A program made the position numbers and the translations under genes. From positions 124,001-188,000 of the forward strand of contig JAPPFJ010000012.1 in NCBI GenBank assembly GCA_028877215.1: a stretch of DNA of 64,000 nt, given 5' to 3'. The notes below the pieces were generated by a model. It saw only the letters and a list, made by a program, of their open reading frames with translations, was not told where the DNA came from and did no database searches. This DNA comes from Gemmatimonadota bacterium. Its GTDB lineage: Bacteria; Latescibacterota; UBA2968; GCA-2709665. Positions 45,801 through 54,400 of the stretch are shown in pieces (position 1 is the stretch's first letter; each line of letters opens with the position of its first letter).

Positions 45801-47486
45801 CCCGCGCTGGACAACGCGGCCACCCGCTGGGGCGTCAGGTCCGTGGGGAGCGTAGGCAGGTCGGATGCGGCCGCTGCCGACAAACGTGTCTTTACGAAGG
45901 AAAGCGTACAGCGGACGCTGCGGCTGCTGGGTATCCCGCGCGAACCGGTCCGGTCGGTCGAGGAACCGATGGACGGGTCCATCGCGCCCGAAGACGTCGC
46001 CGGGTCCGTCGTCGGCGATCGGAGGGACCTGGTCTTTGTTCCCGTTCGTCCCATCGTGAGCGCACTGGCGGGCAGCGCCCCGGTTCCGAACCATCTCCGG
46101 ACGTCCACCGGGCGCGGCCTGCTGGTATCCGCCCTCACGGTTACGGAGGCGCCGGCGGGCGCCGTGGACAATATCCCTCCCGCCCCGGTTACCGGCGTCA
46201 GGGGCGAAGGCGCCGGCGGTGTGGCGCTGCGGTGGACGGCTTCGGCCGATGACCGGACGGTCGGATTCTGGCCCTTTCGGGGTTATAGCATTCCGGTCCC
46301 GGGTGTGAAGGGCTACAGGGTGATGCGGGGCGCGACAGCGGATGACCTGGAGGAGATCGCCGCGCTGCCTCCGGGTTCCACGGGCTTCGCGGACGAACTC
46401 CTGCCCGACAGCGTGGCGTCTATGGCCTATCGCATCGACGCGTTTGACGACGACAACGTAACGCCGGGTCAATTGATCACCGTGGACAACGTCTCCGTCC
46501 GCGCGAAGTTCGTGGACGCCGCCGGCGACCCGGTCTACCTCATCGTGCTTCCGTCCGGGGGCGGCAGCCTGGAGGTTGACTTCGAGGACGTCGTCGCATT
46601 CGCCAGCGCCTTCGGCGCCCGGAGAGGCGATGCGGCCTACAACCCACAGGCCGACGTGAATGACGACGGGGTTGTGGACTTTTCCGACTACGCAACCGTG
46701 GCGGCATCGTTCGGCCGCACGGCCGTGCCGCCTGCCGGCGGCAAGCTCGCCGTCGCCGCGCGCCGTGCAGGCGTGAACGCCAACGTGGAGATGACGCTCG
46801 AGCTGGCCGGCGAAATGGCGCCTCCCGGCGGGACGATCTCGATTACCGTGTCCATGGCCAACGCCAGGCGGCTGAACGGCTACGGTCTGGAGCTGCTGTA
46901 TGACGCCGGGAAGTTCGAACTCGTCACCGTTGCACCCGCGGAAGACGACCTGCTGAACTCGACGGGCGGCGGGACGCCGCTGTTCGGGAACTGGCCGGAT
47001 GAGGGCCGGGTCCCGGTGGTCGCCGCCATTGTCGGATCGGGATGGGTCAGCGGCGGGGGACCGCTGGCGACCTTCACGTTCAGGGTCCTGGGGCCGTTCG
47101 AGGAGGTCGCCCGCTTCGAGATCGCGCGGGGCGTGGTGTTCGACGCGGATCGGCTGCGGAACCCGGTGGCGGCGCCGGGCGCGCTGGAGGTGCGGAGCCC
47201 ACCGTCGGAGTTCGCGCTGCACCGGAACTATCCGAACCCGTTCAACCCGCAGACGAGCATACCGTATGATCTGGCCGAAGGCGGGGACGTGATCCTGAGG
47301 ATCTACAACCTGCTGGGCCAGGAGGTGCGCACGCTCGTGCGCGAACGCCAGGCGCCCGGCCGCTACACGGTGCAATGGAGCGGAACGGACAACCGCGGCG
47401 CACCCGTCTCGAGCGGCGTCTACTTCTATCGGGTCATCGTCGCCAACGGGTTCCAGGATACCCGGCGGTTGATCCTGATCAGATGA
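42834..47486 (+). CDS. Giant secreted protein with dockerin-like, cohesin-like and C-terminal sorting domains (paralogue 1)
   Basis: The ATG at 42834 (MQLRRVLGPVLAF, 1550 aa) has GGGAGG 7 nt upstream and gives a signal peptide of about 25 residues. Ig-like beta regions rich in D/G fill most of the length. A fibronectin-like stretch lies near 1110-1220, paired calcium loops (VDFEDVVAFASAFG...DVNDDGVVDFSDYATVAASFG) at about 1240-1295, and a cohesin-like domain at about 1310-1440. The C-terminus is a FlgD-like type IX-style sorting domain (HRNYPNPFNPQT..., LLGQEVRTLVRERQAPGRYTVQW, SSGVYFYRV). It is probably a surface or extracellular-matrix protein. It is paralogous to 51440-56326, with the 3' ends most alike. 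Confidence 0.85.
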   Translation: MQLRRVLGPVLAFQMVVGFVRVAWPQEVADTKGIAIRVDKPAAGTWVGIDDRIEIRILTYDGVLDHGFRVSVVDATLDDDDVGATPGGTDDDDGFIYYNIYIPDSDDPPDGVEFGDGEASGIDTFRVSINVSPQAAAFGSKNNRAVKVVVDLDAITSGNELNNLMNDRKITPASSGFGASRVGDGVRFGIDANRPVHVGAFTSFSVVTEDLGVDTTEAGLIERVRFGIGDEIRIRLDLNTGHVINSGAYGIRAGIVEKDSAFSTAPVSFEFFGDRLYSTNLRASKELEEGDFADNRRVRVEAYLVDPAGNLGGDSMDAQTASPVNAGHGLAGVFDPNGVEWIADATRPRIAIVHPHPDGMDDRISAAVTQTLSGYIPLPGEAQGVQSNRRLKPLEFELSEVPDSIRITHGDSTHGIGSVAIDDAGAPDEDMAPTGSDSTAVLGLPWKYGRAGGERADLTIEVWDSLGNMSSMELKGIWYDEKAPVIGELFPSAAAAPRDADNGGEPTINLATRNPVFTIDEALDSLSIRYVETGGGAAVVQRFGPGNRRLETTGVLASWPVDDTRFRDRTRYDLQILAFDLAGNASVTDGGRLTFTRGFLNPNADVFKVAAAPDQADSVVAGQEFSMRITALDTSLTRNEDTEVPAVTYHRVAALAVIVSGDQARALAGVSFIGAGVSDAPDYSLPADLAGAGMVAKAAVLDGDGWNAGRRDVSFTSTKPLRNVAVMAEAGFSDPVTGTDSLATVGWLDGLVHVGVSEMSRFAVTAIEGRDATGAVSGAFTVRVVPADAFGNPSMKIDPTPDSATYESVAVAFASSNAAVTVPFGPQEITAGGADFGAVAADLEGSATIAVRTVSKDLVTGTGGDAVTGALTGSVTVSFAPEGGPGSAPGAPAAPANIVVADYLGADGQGDQGGMVLIGFPRPARHGAVIRYLIEREVETTLKGYDEEGNEVHGEEPGKVWMHWSSIVPAADSGGETGDPGGALLRALIPALDNAATRWGVRSVGSVGRSDAAAADKRVFTKESVQRTLRLLGIPREPVRSVEEPMDGSIAPEDVAGSVVGDRRDLVFVPVRPIVSALAGSAPVPNHLRTSTGRGLLVSALTVTEAPAGAVDNIPPAPVTGVRGEGAGGVALRWTASADDRTVGFWPFRGYSIPVPGVKGYRVMRGATADDLEEIAALPPGSTGFADELLPDSVASMAYRIDAFDDDNVTPGQLITVDNVSVRAKFVDAAGDPVYLIVLPSGGGSLEVDFEDVVAFASAFGARRGDAAYNPQADVNDDGVVDFSDYATVAASFGRTAVPPAGGKLAVAARRAGVNANVEMTLELAGEMAPPGGTISITVSMANARRLNGYGLELLYDAGKFELVTVAPAEDDLLNSTGGGTPLFGNWPDEGRVPVVAAIVGSGWVSGGGPLATFTFRVLGPFEEVARFEIARGVVFDADRLRNPVAAPGALEVRSPPSEFALHRNYPNPFNPQTSIPYDLAEGGDVILRIYNLLGQEVRTLVRERQAPGRYTVQWSGTDNRGAPVSSGVYFYRVIVANGFQDTRRLILIR

Positions 47487-47639
47487 TCCAGGCCGTATAG
47501 CGTCTATTCGCGTTTACACCTAATATTTCCAAAGGCTGTAGCCTGAATTTCTTTCTTCCCGTCTCTTCGTGCAATTCGTGGATGTGGTGTTGCCTCAATG
47601 CCTTTTTTGGTGTAAATTCGTAATTAAGGTGTCGCCTGG

Positions 47640-48050
47640 ATGGACGAGAGAGAATCCGTATGGAGCGTAACGGACAGGAGCATATTTTCGTTACTGTTCG
47701 TGGCATTCTTCATCGGCGGCGGAATTCTGCGATTTTCCGGCCACGATGATTTTCAATTGAATTTCACCATCGTGGCGGACGCAGGGGCTATCGGGCTTTT
47801 TGCTGTGACAGCTTCATTCTTCGTATTGGAGGTGAAAGACGTTATGCTGGGCGTACACGAGGCGGTTAAACAGTGGAATCTCAAACGGGGACTTCAACGG
47901 GGCCGTGAAGAAGGTCTGGCGGAAGGCCGTGAAGAAGGTCGGAATGAACGCGACCAAATGTTCCGAAAATGGTTTTCCGAGGAGAAGGCCAAGGGGAGCG
48001 AGGGATTCAGGGAGCCGCCGCCGTTCCTCAGTAACGGATATCAGGATTGA
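47640..48050 (+). CDS. Small membrane protein with charged tail, tandem copy 1
   Basis: This 136-aa protein of unknown function has two hydrophobic helices (IFSLLFVAFFIGGGILRF, about 14-31; AGAIGLFAVTASFFVLEV, about 50-67). A basic, probably coiled-coil tail follows (KQWNLKRGLQRGREEGLAEGREEGRNERDQMFRKWF) and ends in a PPPF segment. It is copied almost perfectly just downstream. This copy contains an extra 24-bp internal repeat (RGREEGLAEG...). Confidence 0.7.
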   Translation: MDERESVWSVTDRSIFSLLFVAFFIGGGILRFSGHDDFQLNFTIVADAGAIGLFAVTASFFVLEVKDVMLGVHEAVKQWNLKRGLQRGREEGLAEGREEGRNERDQMFRKWFSEEKAKGSEGFREPPPFLSNGYQD

Positions 48051-48084
48051 TCCATATCAGTGACCCGGAACGAAGCGCGGGCGG

Positions 48085-48471
48085 ATGGACGAGAGAGAAT
48101 CCGTATGGAGCGTAACGGACAGGAGCATATTTTCGTTACTGTTCGTGGCATTCTTCATCGGCGGCGGAATTCTGCGATTTTCCGGCCACGATGATTTTCA
48201 ATTGAATTTCACCATCGTGGCGGACGCAGGGGCTATCGGGCTTTTTGCTGTGACAGCTTCATTCTTCGTATTGGAGGTGAAAGACGTTATGCTGGGCGTA
48301 CACGAGGCGGTTAAACAGTGGAATCTCAAACGGGGACTTCAACGGGGCCGTGAAGAAGGTCGGAATGAACGCGACCAAATGTTCCGGAAGTGGTTTTCCG
48401 AGGAGAAGGCCAAGGGGAGCGAGGGATTCAGGGAGCCGCCGCCGTTCCTCCACAACCGAACTCGGGATTGA
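48085..48471 (+). CDS. Small membrane protein with charged tail, tandem copy 2
   Basis: This 128-aa duplicate of the preceding gene matches it from 2 nt before the ATG to the PPPFL codons, with only about two base changes plus loss of the 24-bp unit. The last residues differ (HNRTRD instead of SNGYQD). Function is unknown; the charged tail could bind nucleic acid or another protein at the inner membrane. Confidence 0.7.
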   Translation: MDERESVWSVTDRSIFSLLFVAFFIGGGILRFSGHDDFQLNFTIVADAGAIGLFAVTASFFVLEVKDVMLGVHEAVKQWNLKRGLQRGREEGRNERDQMFRKWFSEEKAKGSEGFREPPPFLHNRTRD

Positions 48472-48500
48472 AGTTACTCACTTTTTCATTCAGCCGCGAT

Positions 48501-48530
48501 AGCCGGGTCAGTCTCTGTCCCGGCTTTTTT
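48501..48530 (+). terminator. Intrinsic terminator after the duplicated pair
   Basis: AGCCGGG (48501-48507) pairs with CCCGGCT (48519-48525), and a run of six T follows. It lies 30 nt after the second copy's stop codon. Confidence 0.85.
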
Positions 48531-48743
48531 CTGTCGTCACCTCAAAGCCTTTTTCGCGTATTTTCGCGCCTCCGCGCCTCCGAGTCTCCGTGTGTGTCCG
48601 CATGTTTATCCACCGCCTCATTCATCTTCCCTCTGATCAAAGCACATATAAGACATCGATAAAGCAACGCCCGCTTTCCCCTCCCCTTTCCCCGGACCTA
48701 CCCCCTTCGTGAAGGAAGAGTGAAGAAGGAAAAAGGAAGAAGT

Positions 48744-48970
48744 AGCGGTAACTTTGCCGTCTGTCACTTCTGCAATTGGACTTTGGCAAGATTCGATTGG
48801 AAGAGGATTGCTGAGAAAAGCTGAAAACCGTTGGCGTGCGGTGCTGTTGTCTCCCCTTTCCCGTCTCCCCGTTTCTGCGGGCTGGGTGGAGGTTCCCCGG
48901 GAAGCGAGGGTATCCTGCCCTCGGAACGCCGTCGATGCATTTGTAGGGGCAACCCTTGTGGTTGCCCGCC
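48744..48970. repeat. Composite intergenic repeat, copy C2
   Basis: This matches positions 5-240. The hairpin GGGCAAC...GTTGCCC here replaces GGGCGAC...GTCGCCC there, a paired change that preserves the stem. No gene is seen between 48472 and 49572; the rest is R13, a CTTTCCTTTAGGAGAGAGGG palindrome (about 49049-49069) and CTTTGTGCCTTCGTGTCTCC repeats at about 49000 and 49480. Confidence 0.75.
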
Positions 48971-49089
48971 TTGTCGCTGTTTCCGGTTTTCCTTTGTGCC
49001 CTTTGTGCCTTCGTGTCTCCGTGTGAGGCCGGTTTCCGGCCTTTCACCCTCTTTCCTTTAGGAGAGAGGGCCGGGGAGAGAGGTCGCTG

Positions 49090-49317
49090 AAAGGCGGGTA
49101 GAGGTAAGAGGGTAGACGGTAGATGAAAGGCGGGTAGAGGTAAGAGGGTAGACGGGAGAAGAAGCCCTTGCCAATATGTCCCTCCGACTCGCCTGCGGCA
49201 TGAGAAGAATCCTTACCCGGCATGCGATCTCTAACCTCTCCCGGCTTACGTCTCACCAGGTGGTCGGGCTGGGTGTGGTACTCTACCCTCTCCCGGCTTA
49301 CGTCTACCCGCTTTTTT
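49090..49317 (+). repeat. R element, copy R13
   Basis: The left arm is duplicated (AAAGGCGGGTAGAGGTAAGAG occurs twice). The core is divergent (ACTCGCC-TGC-GGCATG...ACCCGGCATG), with one GGTGGTCGGG module and right end CTACCCGCTTTTTT. It shares the CCGACTYGCC core with the truncated copy at 20517. Confidence 0.8.
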
Positions 49318-49572
49318 CCCTTGATTTTCCCCCGCACTTCGCCATATATTTCCGTTTAGTAAGCGCATCTGCTGAAAAACCGATCGCTGCCTTCACCCCC
49401 TCACTTTCCGGGTGAGGGTCTTGCCTTTCGTTTTTGCCTTTAGCCGATAGCTGCCTTTGAGAGGTCCTGCTTTTCTTTGTGTCTTAGTGCCTTTGTGTCT
49501 TTGTGTGAGGCGGTCTTCGTCTTTAGCTGACGGCTCCGTCGCGGGGTGAGGGTCCCCTGGGAGAGGGAGTTA

Positions 49573-50130
49573 ATGGTCGAAATGAACGTGGTCGGCGTGG
49601 CGGTGGAACCCAACACCAACCGTCCGCTGGTCTGGCTGAAAGACAGGGAGCAGCGGATTTTCCTCCCCATCACCATCGGCAGTTTCGAAGCAACGGCCAT
49701 CCATATGGCGCTTTACGACGAAGAACCGTCCCGCCCGCCCACCTGCGAGTTGCTTCGCTCCATATTGGACGGGATGGGCGTCAAGGTCACGCGGGTGCTC
49801 ATCAACGCGCTGAAAGAAGACGTCTTCTTCGCCGAAGTCAGCCTGAATGCCGACGGCAAAACCATCGGGGTGGACTCCCGGCCCAGCGACGCGCTCGCCC
49901 TGGCGCTCCGCACCGGCGCCCCGGTTTTCGTGGAAGACCGGGTCATCCAGGAGGCCGGGATGCCCATCAGTTCGTCCATAGATATCGAGGTCGAAGGGGT
50001 GGAGGGCGGAATCTCCGACCGTTTGACGGCCCTCAGGGCGGAACTTCGGGAAGCCGTGGCGCGTGAACAGTATGAAGAGGCAGCCAGCCTGCGCGACGAA
50101 ATCCAGCGCCTCGAGCACGAAATTCGGTGA
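49573..50130 (+). CDS. Bifunctional nuclease family protein (DUF151) with C-terminal UVR motif
   Basis: The ATG at 49573 (MVEMNVVGVAVEPN, 185 aa) has GGGAG 5 nt upstream and fits the family N-terminus. The BFN domain is complete: WLKDREQRIFLPITIGSFEATAIHMAL, RPPTCELLRSILDGMGVKVTRVLI and DSRPSDALALALRTGAPVFVEDRVI. The C-terminal UVR motif (LREAVAREQYEEAASLRDEIQRLEHEI) is the usual companion. The family has DNase/RNase activity in plants and links to DNA repair. The final TGA lies in GGTGAGACG, the end of R element R14. Confidence 0.92.
   Translation: MVEMNVVGVAVEPNTNRPLVWLKDREQRIFLPITIGSFEATAIHMALYDEEPSRPPTCELLRSILDGMGVKVTRVLINALKEDVFFAEVSLNADGKTIGVDSRPSDALALALRTGAPVFVEDRVIQEAGMPISSSIDIEVEGVEGGISDRLTALRAELREAVAREQYEEAASLRDEIQRLEHEIR
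50080..50117 (+). repeat. 38-bp direct repeat, copy 1 (inside the DUF151 gene)
   Basis: GCAGCCAGCCTGCGCGACGA... (50080-50117) is repeated exactly at 50824-50861. It encodes part of the UVR motif (AASLRDEIQRLE). Confidence 0.9.
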
Positions 50131-50244
50131 GACGTAAGACGTAAGAGGTTAGATGATGGCCCGCCTCGTTGGGTTTCAATTGATGCCGGAGGCGCAAAGG
50201 AGGAACAGATCGGCAAAGATCTTTCTCCCGTCTACCCGCTTTTA
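50126..50244 (-). repeat. R element, copy R14 (variant core, inverted)
   Basis: Read on the minus strand it runs AAAAGCGGGTAGACGG...GATCTTTGCCGATC...GCGCC-TCC-GGCATC...CAACGAGGCGG...CGTCTTACGTCTCACCG. It belongs with R15 (58036) to a distinct subfamily whose core differs from the main type but keeps the GCC-NNN-GGC hairpin and both arms. Confidence 0.75.
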
Positions 50245-50268
50245 GTCCTTTCTCCTCCCCCTCTCCCC

Positions 50269-50646
50269 TTGCGAGAGGGGGCAGGGGTGAGGGCCTCAGA
50301 GGAATCACCCAATGCATCCGCACCCCCTAAGGCCGATAGTCTGGCAGACATCGCTGCCCGCCTGTCCCGTCTGGAAGGGATCGTAGAGCAGCTGAACCAG
50401 CGCCTGACGAACCTGGAAGCCCGCGTCGATAGCGGGTTCCGCTGGATGATCGGCATTCAGGTCACGACGTTGTTGACGTTGGGAACGTTGATTCTCGTCA
50501 AGTTGGGTTTAGGCGCCCCGGTCCCGCCCGTCGCACAACGCGCCTCCTTCTCCCCTCTCCCCGTGGAAGAGGGGTCCCGGGTGAGGGTCGCGGCTGTCCA
50601 CGTAATAGCGCTGACGTCATCTGATCCGATTATTGAATTTAACTGA
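50269..50646 (+). CDS. Small coiled-coil/membrane-anchor protein (hypothetical)
   Basis: This 125-residue frame has a believable central part: a coiled coil (IAARLSRLEGIVEQLNQRLTNLEARVDSGFRW) and one membrane helix (MIGIQVTTLLTLGTLILVKLG). Both ends run through CCCCTCTCCCC/GAGAGGGG-type palindromic repeats, so the true termini are uncertain and the gene may be a repeat-truncated remnant. It resembles the next small ORF in design. Confidence 0.45.
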   Translation: MREGAGVRASEESPNASAPPKADSLADIAARLSRLEGIVEQLNQRLTNLEARVDSGFRWMIGIQVTTLLTLGTLILVKLGLGAPVPPVAQRASFSPLPVEEGSRVRVAAVHVIALTSSDPIIEFN

Positions 50647-50663
50647 CCCCAGACCACAGACCA

Positions 50664-50813
50664 GTGATCACTCTCACGAACATTGAGAGCCGCCTGGCGA
50701 ACATCGAAGCCGATATCAGGCTGCTGCAGGGCGACATCAGGCTGGTAAAGTGGACGCTCGGCGTTGTCCTGGCGTGTGTCGTTGTCCCGCTGGTCAAGTC
50801 ATTGGTAGGGTAA
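50664..50813 (+). CDS. 49-aa coiled-coil/membrane mini-protein (hypothetical)
   Basis: A GTG-started frame encodes VITLTNIESRLANIEADIRLL...VKWTLGVVLACVVVPLVKSLVG: a short coiled coil and one C-terminal membrane helix. It has the same plan as the preceding ORF. No Shine-Dalgarno is evident. Both lie between the 38-bp direct repeats. Confidence 0.4.
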   Translation: MITLTNIESRLANIEADIRLLQGDIRLVKWTLGVVLACVVVPLVKSLVG

Positions 50814-50823
50814 TCCCATCGAC

Positions 50824-50873
50824 GCAGCCAGCCTGCGCGACGAAATCCAGCGCCTCGAGCATCAGATGCGTTA
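50824..50873 (+). pseudogene. Remnant of a second DUF151 gene 3' end (direct repeat copy 2)
   Basis: This encodes DAASLRDEIQRLEHQMR and a TAA stop, nearly the last 16 codons of the DUF151 protein at 49573. The first 38 bp are identical, then it diverges. Nothing of the rest of the gene precedes it, so it is a leftover or a recombination scar. Confidence 0.7.
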
Positions 50874-51012
50874 AAACAGCGTATTGGGGTATGCGATAAA
50901 CAGACCCCTGCATATTGTGCTTGCATGGGGGTGCGTTTGAGGTTTTATTTACAGTGTTTTAGGGCGCTTCGGCGTTTTTGTTCCCGGCGAATAAATAATC
51001 ACAAAAAAACAC

Positions 51013-51041
51013 TTGACAGCCGATTTTGCCTTGCTTATAAT
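51013..51041 (+). promoter_or_regulatory. Perfect consensus sigma-70 promoter
   Basis: TTGACA (51013-51018), exactly 17 nt, then TATAAT (51036-51041), preceded by an A-rich tract (ACAAAAAAACAC). Transcription should start near 51048, about 390 nt before the giant protein gene. This is the best promoter in the window and implies very strong expression. Confidence 0.88.
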
Positions 51042-51174
51042 TAGGTTGCTTTTCGCTACACATAGGTGAACGAAATTGCCCGGAATGACTGAAGATATGC
51101 GGAATATTGCGCCAACGTTGTGGTGTTCAGATGTGGCGAAGGTTGGTCGCGTTTTCGCTTTTGTATATATAAAC

Positions 51175-51204
51175 AAGGAGGTGCACACGAAAATGCGATG
51201 TTAA
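51175..51204 (+). promoter_or_regulatory. Leader element: perfect Shine-Dalgarno with a three-codon ORF
   Basis: AAGGAGGTG (51175-51183) is fully complementary to the 16S 3' end. Nine nt on, ATG-CGA-TGT-TAA (51193-51204) gives the peptide MRC; an overlapping ATG at 51198 opens a 15-codon ORF. It sits about 125 nt into the long leader of the giant protein mRNA. Strong ribosome binding in a leader can stabilise mRNA. The rest of 50814-51439 holds the promoter and a possible ACCCC-TGCA...TGCA-TGGGGGT hairpin at about 50904-50933. Confidence 0.6.
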
Positions 51205-51439
51205 TCAGTTGTCGCGCATCAGACACACTCACAAGTCACCGTTAACCGTAACGTTTCAAGGCAGGTGTTTGTAGCACAAAAGAGAAGGGAGGCGCCCCAT
51301 CGCTGCTGCGGATCAGGACTCATTGCAAAACCGCCATTTCGGACGGTTGAAGCGAAATGCAGAATCGGTTTCCGAAGATTTATCAGGAGTAGGTGTAGTG
51401 AGGAAGTTTCCCGGTCGTCTTTTTTTCAGGGAGGTTGAA

Positions 51440-54400
51440 ATGCAGTTGAAAAGTTTTCAAAGTCTGGTTCTTGCAGTTCTCTTGGCTTTCGGGTTTGCTG
51501 GCATTTCATCGGCGAATGACAACCTGGCGGCCGATGCGCCGACGAACCCTGGTGCTCATGGTGTCTGGCTCCAGATCCTGGAACCGGCCGATGGCGAATG
51601 GGCTGCAATCGGTGATACCGTTGCGGTTGCCGTGATAGCCCGAAGGGGTACTGTTACCGAGATGGAGGTGGGGTTGGTCACGGATACGATGAGTGTCACC
51701 GGCTTGGACCCGGTGCTTGCAGCTTACGAATATACGTTACCAGAAACTTTCGATCGCGATGCCCCGTCCGCTTTCTACGCCGCCGCCGAAGCCAACGGCT
51801 TGTATCGTTTCAGTGCTTCGCATTCGCGTTTAGATAGTTTTTATGTCCGGTTTATTATCGACGGCGAGGACGACTATGAGTCGGGCGATCTTAACGTAAG
51901 AATGGGTGTTCGCGTCACAGCGGGTTCGGCCTTGGTTACAGACGGGGATGGATGGCTAAATAACCTTAGAACACATTTGAAAAACAGTCCAGGCTCATCC
52001 GGTCTTGCTCTGGTAGCTGTCGGCGATGGCGTTTCGATTGGTGTCGATGCTAACCGACCTTCGAACGCCTCAATCGATAGAGTTGGTATTGCTGGTGGTG
52101 TCACACCCACTGACGCTACAAATACACAGATCAATATCAAGGGTGGCGACAAAATTGAATACAAGCTTTATCTGGACGCAGCCGATCTTGCCACTGCTGG
52201 GGGATCAGAGGTCGTTGTCGGTCTCGTAGAAAGCGATGATATAGTGACCCCCGCGAGCGGAGAACTAACCGCCGTGTTTCAACCGGCAGACGGGGAAGGA
52301 ATAAGAAGGGTCTATCGCGTAGAAACGGACTCATTGATCGGTAAGCAAACGTTTGATATTGACGCATTGCCTGACAAGAACGGCTTTCTGGTGAAGAAAG
52401 TAACCGTTGCAGAAGGAGCCTTCCCGGATGGCCTGGATAAGCTCTATTGCGTCGCTTACGTGACGGATGATGCCGGAAACCAGGGCTATACCGCGGTGGC
52501 GGCACCCACCCTAACAGCTGGAGCCGATGCCGACTTTCCTGTTGAGCGCCTCGGTACGGCTGGCCAAGATTTTGGGGACGTGGTTTCCGCACCCTTGACG
52601 GGTTACGGTGGAGTTGTTCTGCCCGATGATGGTGATGCGGCTACCACTGCTGATCCTGGAATCGCCACCGCTCTTGTAGTCTACGTCGCCGATTCGCAAT
52701 CGCCGACCGTCGAAGTGGTCCACCCCGCGGCGGACGGTATCGTCTCTGGCAAGGCAGCGCAGGGGCTGGCGAATTATATTTCGGACGAGGATGGGTCCAA
52801 GGGTACGGAAGCCGCGGACGAGTTGCTGATGTCGTTGAAGATTAAGGTCAGCGAAAGAATCGGTGCTGTTACGGTAGAACACAAGTACGCGGATGTAAAG
52901 GATGTAAAGGACGCCGATTCTATCGCCGTAGCGACGACTAAAGACGCGTTTACAGCGGCTGGCGACGATGTGGTCGGCGCCGATTTGGAGATATTAGAAA
53001 TAGAGCCTGACGAACAGGACAAAGATAAACCGCAAGAGACAGTCGTTTCGGTACCGCTCGATTGGACTTACGGCGCGAAGCACAAATCCGGAAGGGCGGG
53101 TGAGTTGCGGATTCACGTTGAAGATGAGTTGGGGAACGTGAAGCGCGACACGATCAAGAATGTCACCCATGACGGGGTAGCGCCGTCGATCGGTAGTCAG
53201 TTCCCAACCGAGGCTAACGCGCCCAAGGACGCAGATAATGACGATGCGCCTACCATTAACGACGTCACCAAAGACCCCGTATTCAGCATCAGCGAGCCGC
53301 TGGATTCGTTGTCTATACGGTACGTTGAGGTAGGTGCCGACCCACCGCAACTCATCGAACAGTCCTATACTGCGGGCGGTGCGGTGGCGACGGCGGGCGA
53401 GGTTTTGACCAGGGAAGTAAAAACGGTTACGGATGATGAACAGTTCGTGGACGGCCGCCAGTACACGCTGCAGATCGTTGCGGTTGACCCCGCGGGCAAT
53501 GCGGTCGCTACCGCACCTCAAACGCTGACCTTCGTAGATGCGTTTGAGAACCCGGTGGCAGGCGCCTTTAAGTTTTTCATCCAGACTGACGACGGTACCG
53601 AGGACGGAGAAGCCAAGCACAAATCCACGGTACACGCCGGGCAGAAGTTTGAGTTGAACATAACCGCCCTCGACACCGAGTTATCTACCGATGACGAAGA
53701 TGTGCGGGCCGTGACGTATCGGGGGAAAACCAGGATAAGTATTGTCGTTCCTGAAGGAGATGAAGATAAGCTTGCCGGTATAAAGTTCAGCGAAGGTGTA
53801 AGTGTCCTCGAAGACGATATGGGCAAGGGTATCGGTTATCTCGATGCATCGGGATGGAAAGCCGGTAGTCGGGATGACGTCTACTTCACGTCTGACAAGG
53901 CGCTCGACAACGCCACAGTCATGTTGGAGAATGTGGACGGCGACGAGGTCAAGTTCTCCGCCAAGCTGGAAGACGTCGTGGTTGTCGCTGCGCAATTCGG
54001 CGCATTTGAAATTGTGGCGCTGGACCCGGATCCTACCGAAACGGTATCAGGAGCGTTCCAGCTCAAGGTGACGGCCACCGACACGTTCGGTAATGAGAGT
54101 ATGAAAAAGTCGGGCGCCGCCGATGCGAAGCTGCACGAATCGCTGAAAGTCACGTTCAGTTCCAATAGTACCAAGGTACGTGTTCCCCCTGGTACGCAGT
54201 TGATTGACGAGAGTGGCACTGCAACGGTCGGCGCCGATGCCGAAGATGTGTCTACCACCGTCAAGATCGGCGTATCCTGGGACGACGGCGAGGCGACAGG
54301 GAGTCTGACGTTGACGGTCGTAGGTGCGGTCGTCGAAGTTCCCGGCGCGCCTGCTGCGCCTGCGTCATTGATCGTGCAGGATTACAAGGGTCCCAGTGGC

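Noticed and set aside
44736-47375. An 879-codon open frame antisense to the first giant protein gene
   Set aside because: It is a shadow frame of a high-GC coding sequence; the translation is rich in R/H/G with no domain, signal or ribosome-binding site, while the plus-strand frame has clear domains.
48754-49026. A 90-codon frame containing FVGATLVVARL
   Set aside because: It translates the GTAGGGGCAACCCTTGTGG hairpin repeat; the same peptide arises wherever this repeat occurs and does not indicate a gene.
50881-50960. ACCCC-TGCA...TGCA-TGGGGGT hairpin as a terminator
   Set aside because: The stem is interrupted and the following sequence (GCGTTTGAGGTTTTATTT) has only a loose T-tract; noted in the leader entry but not called as a terminator.
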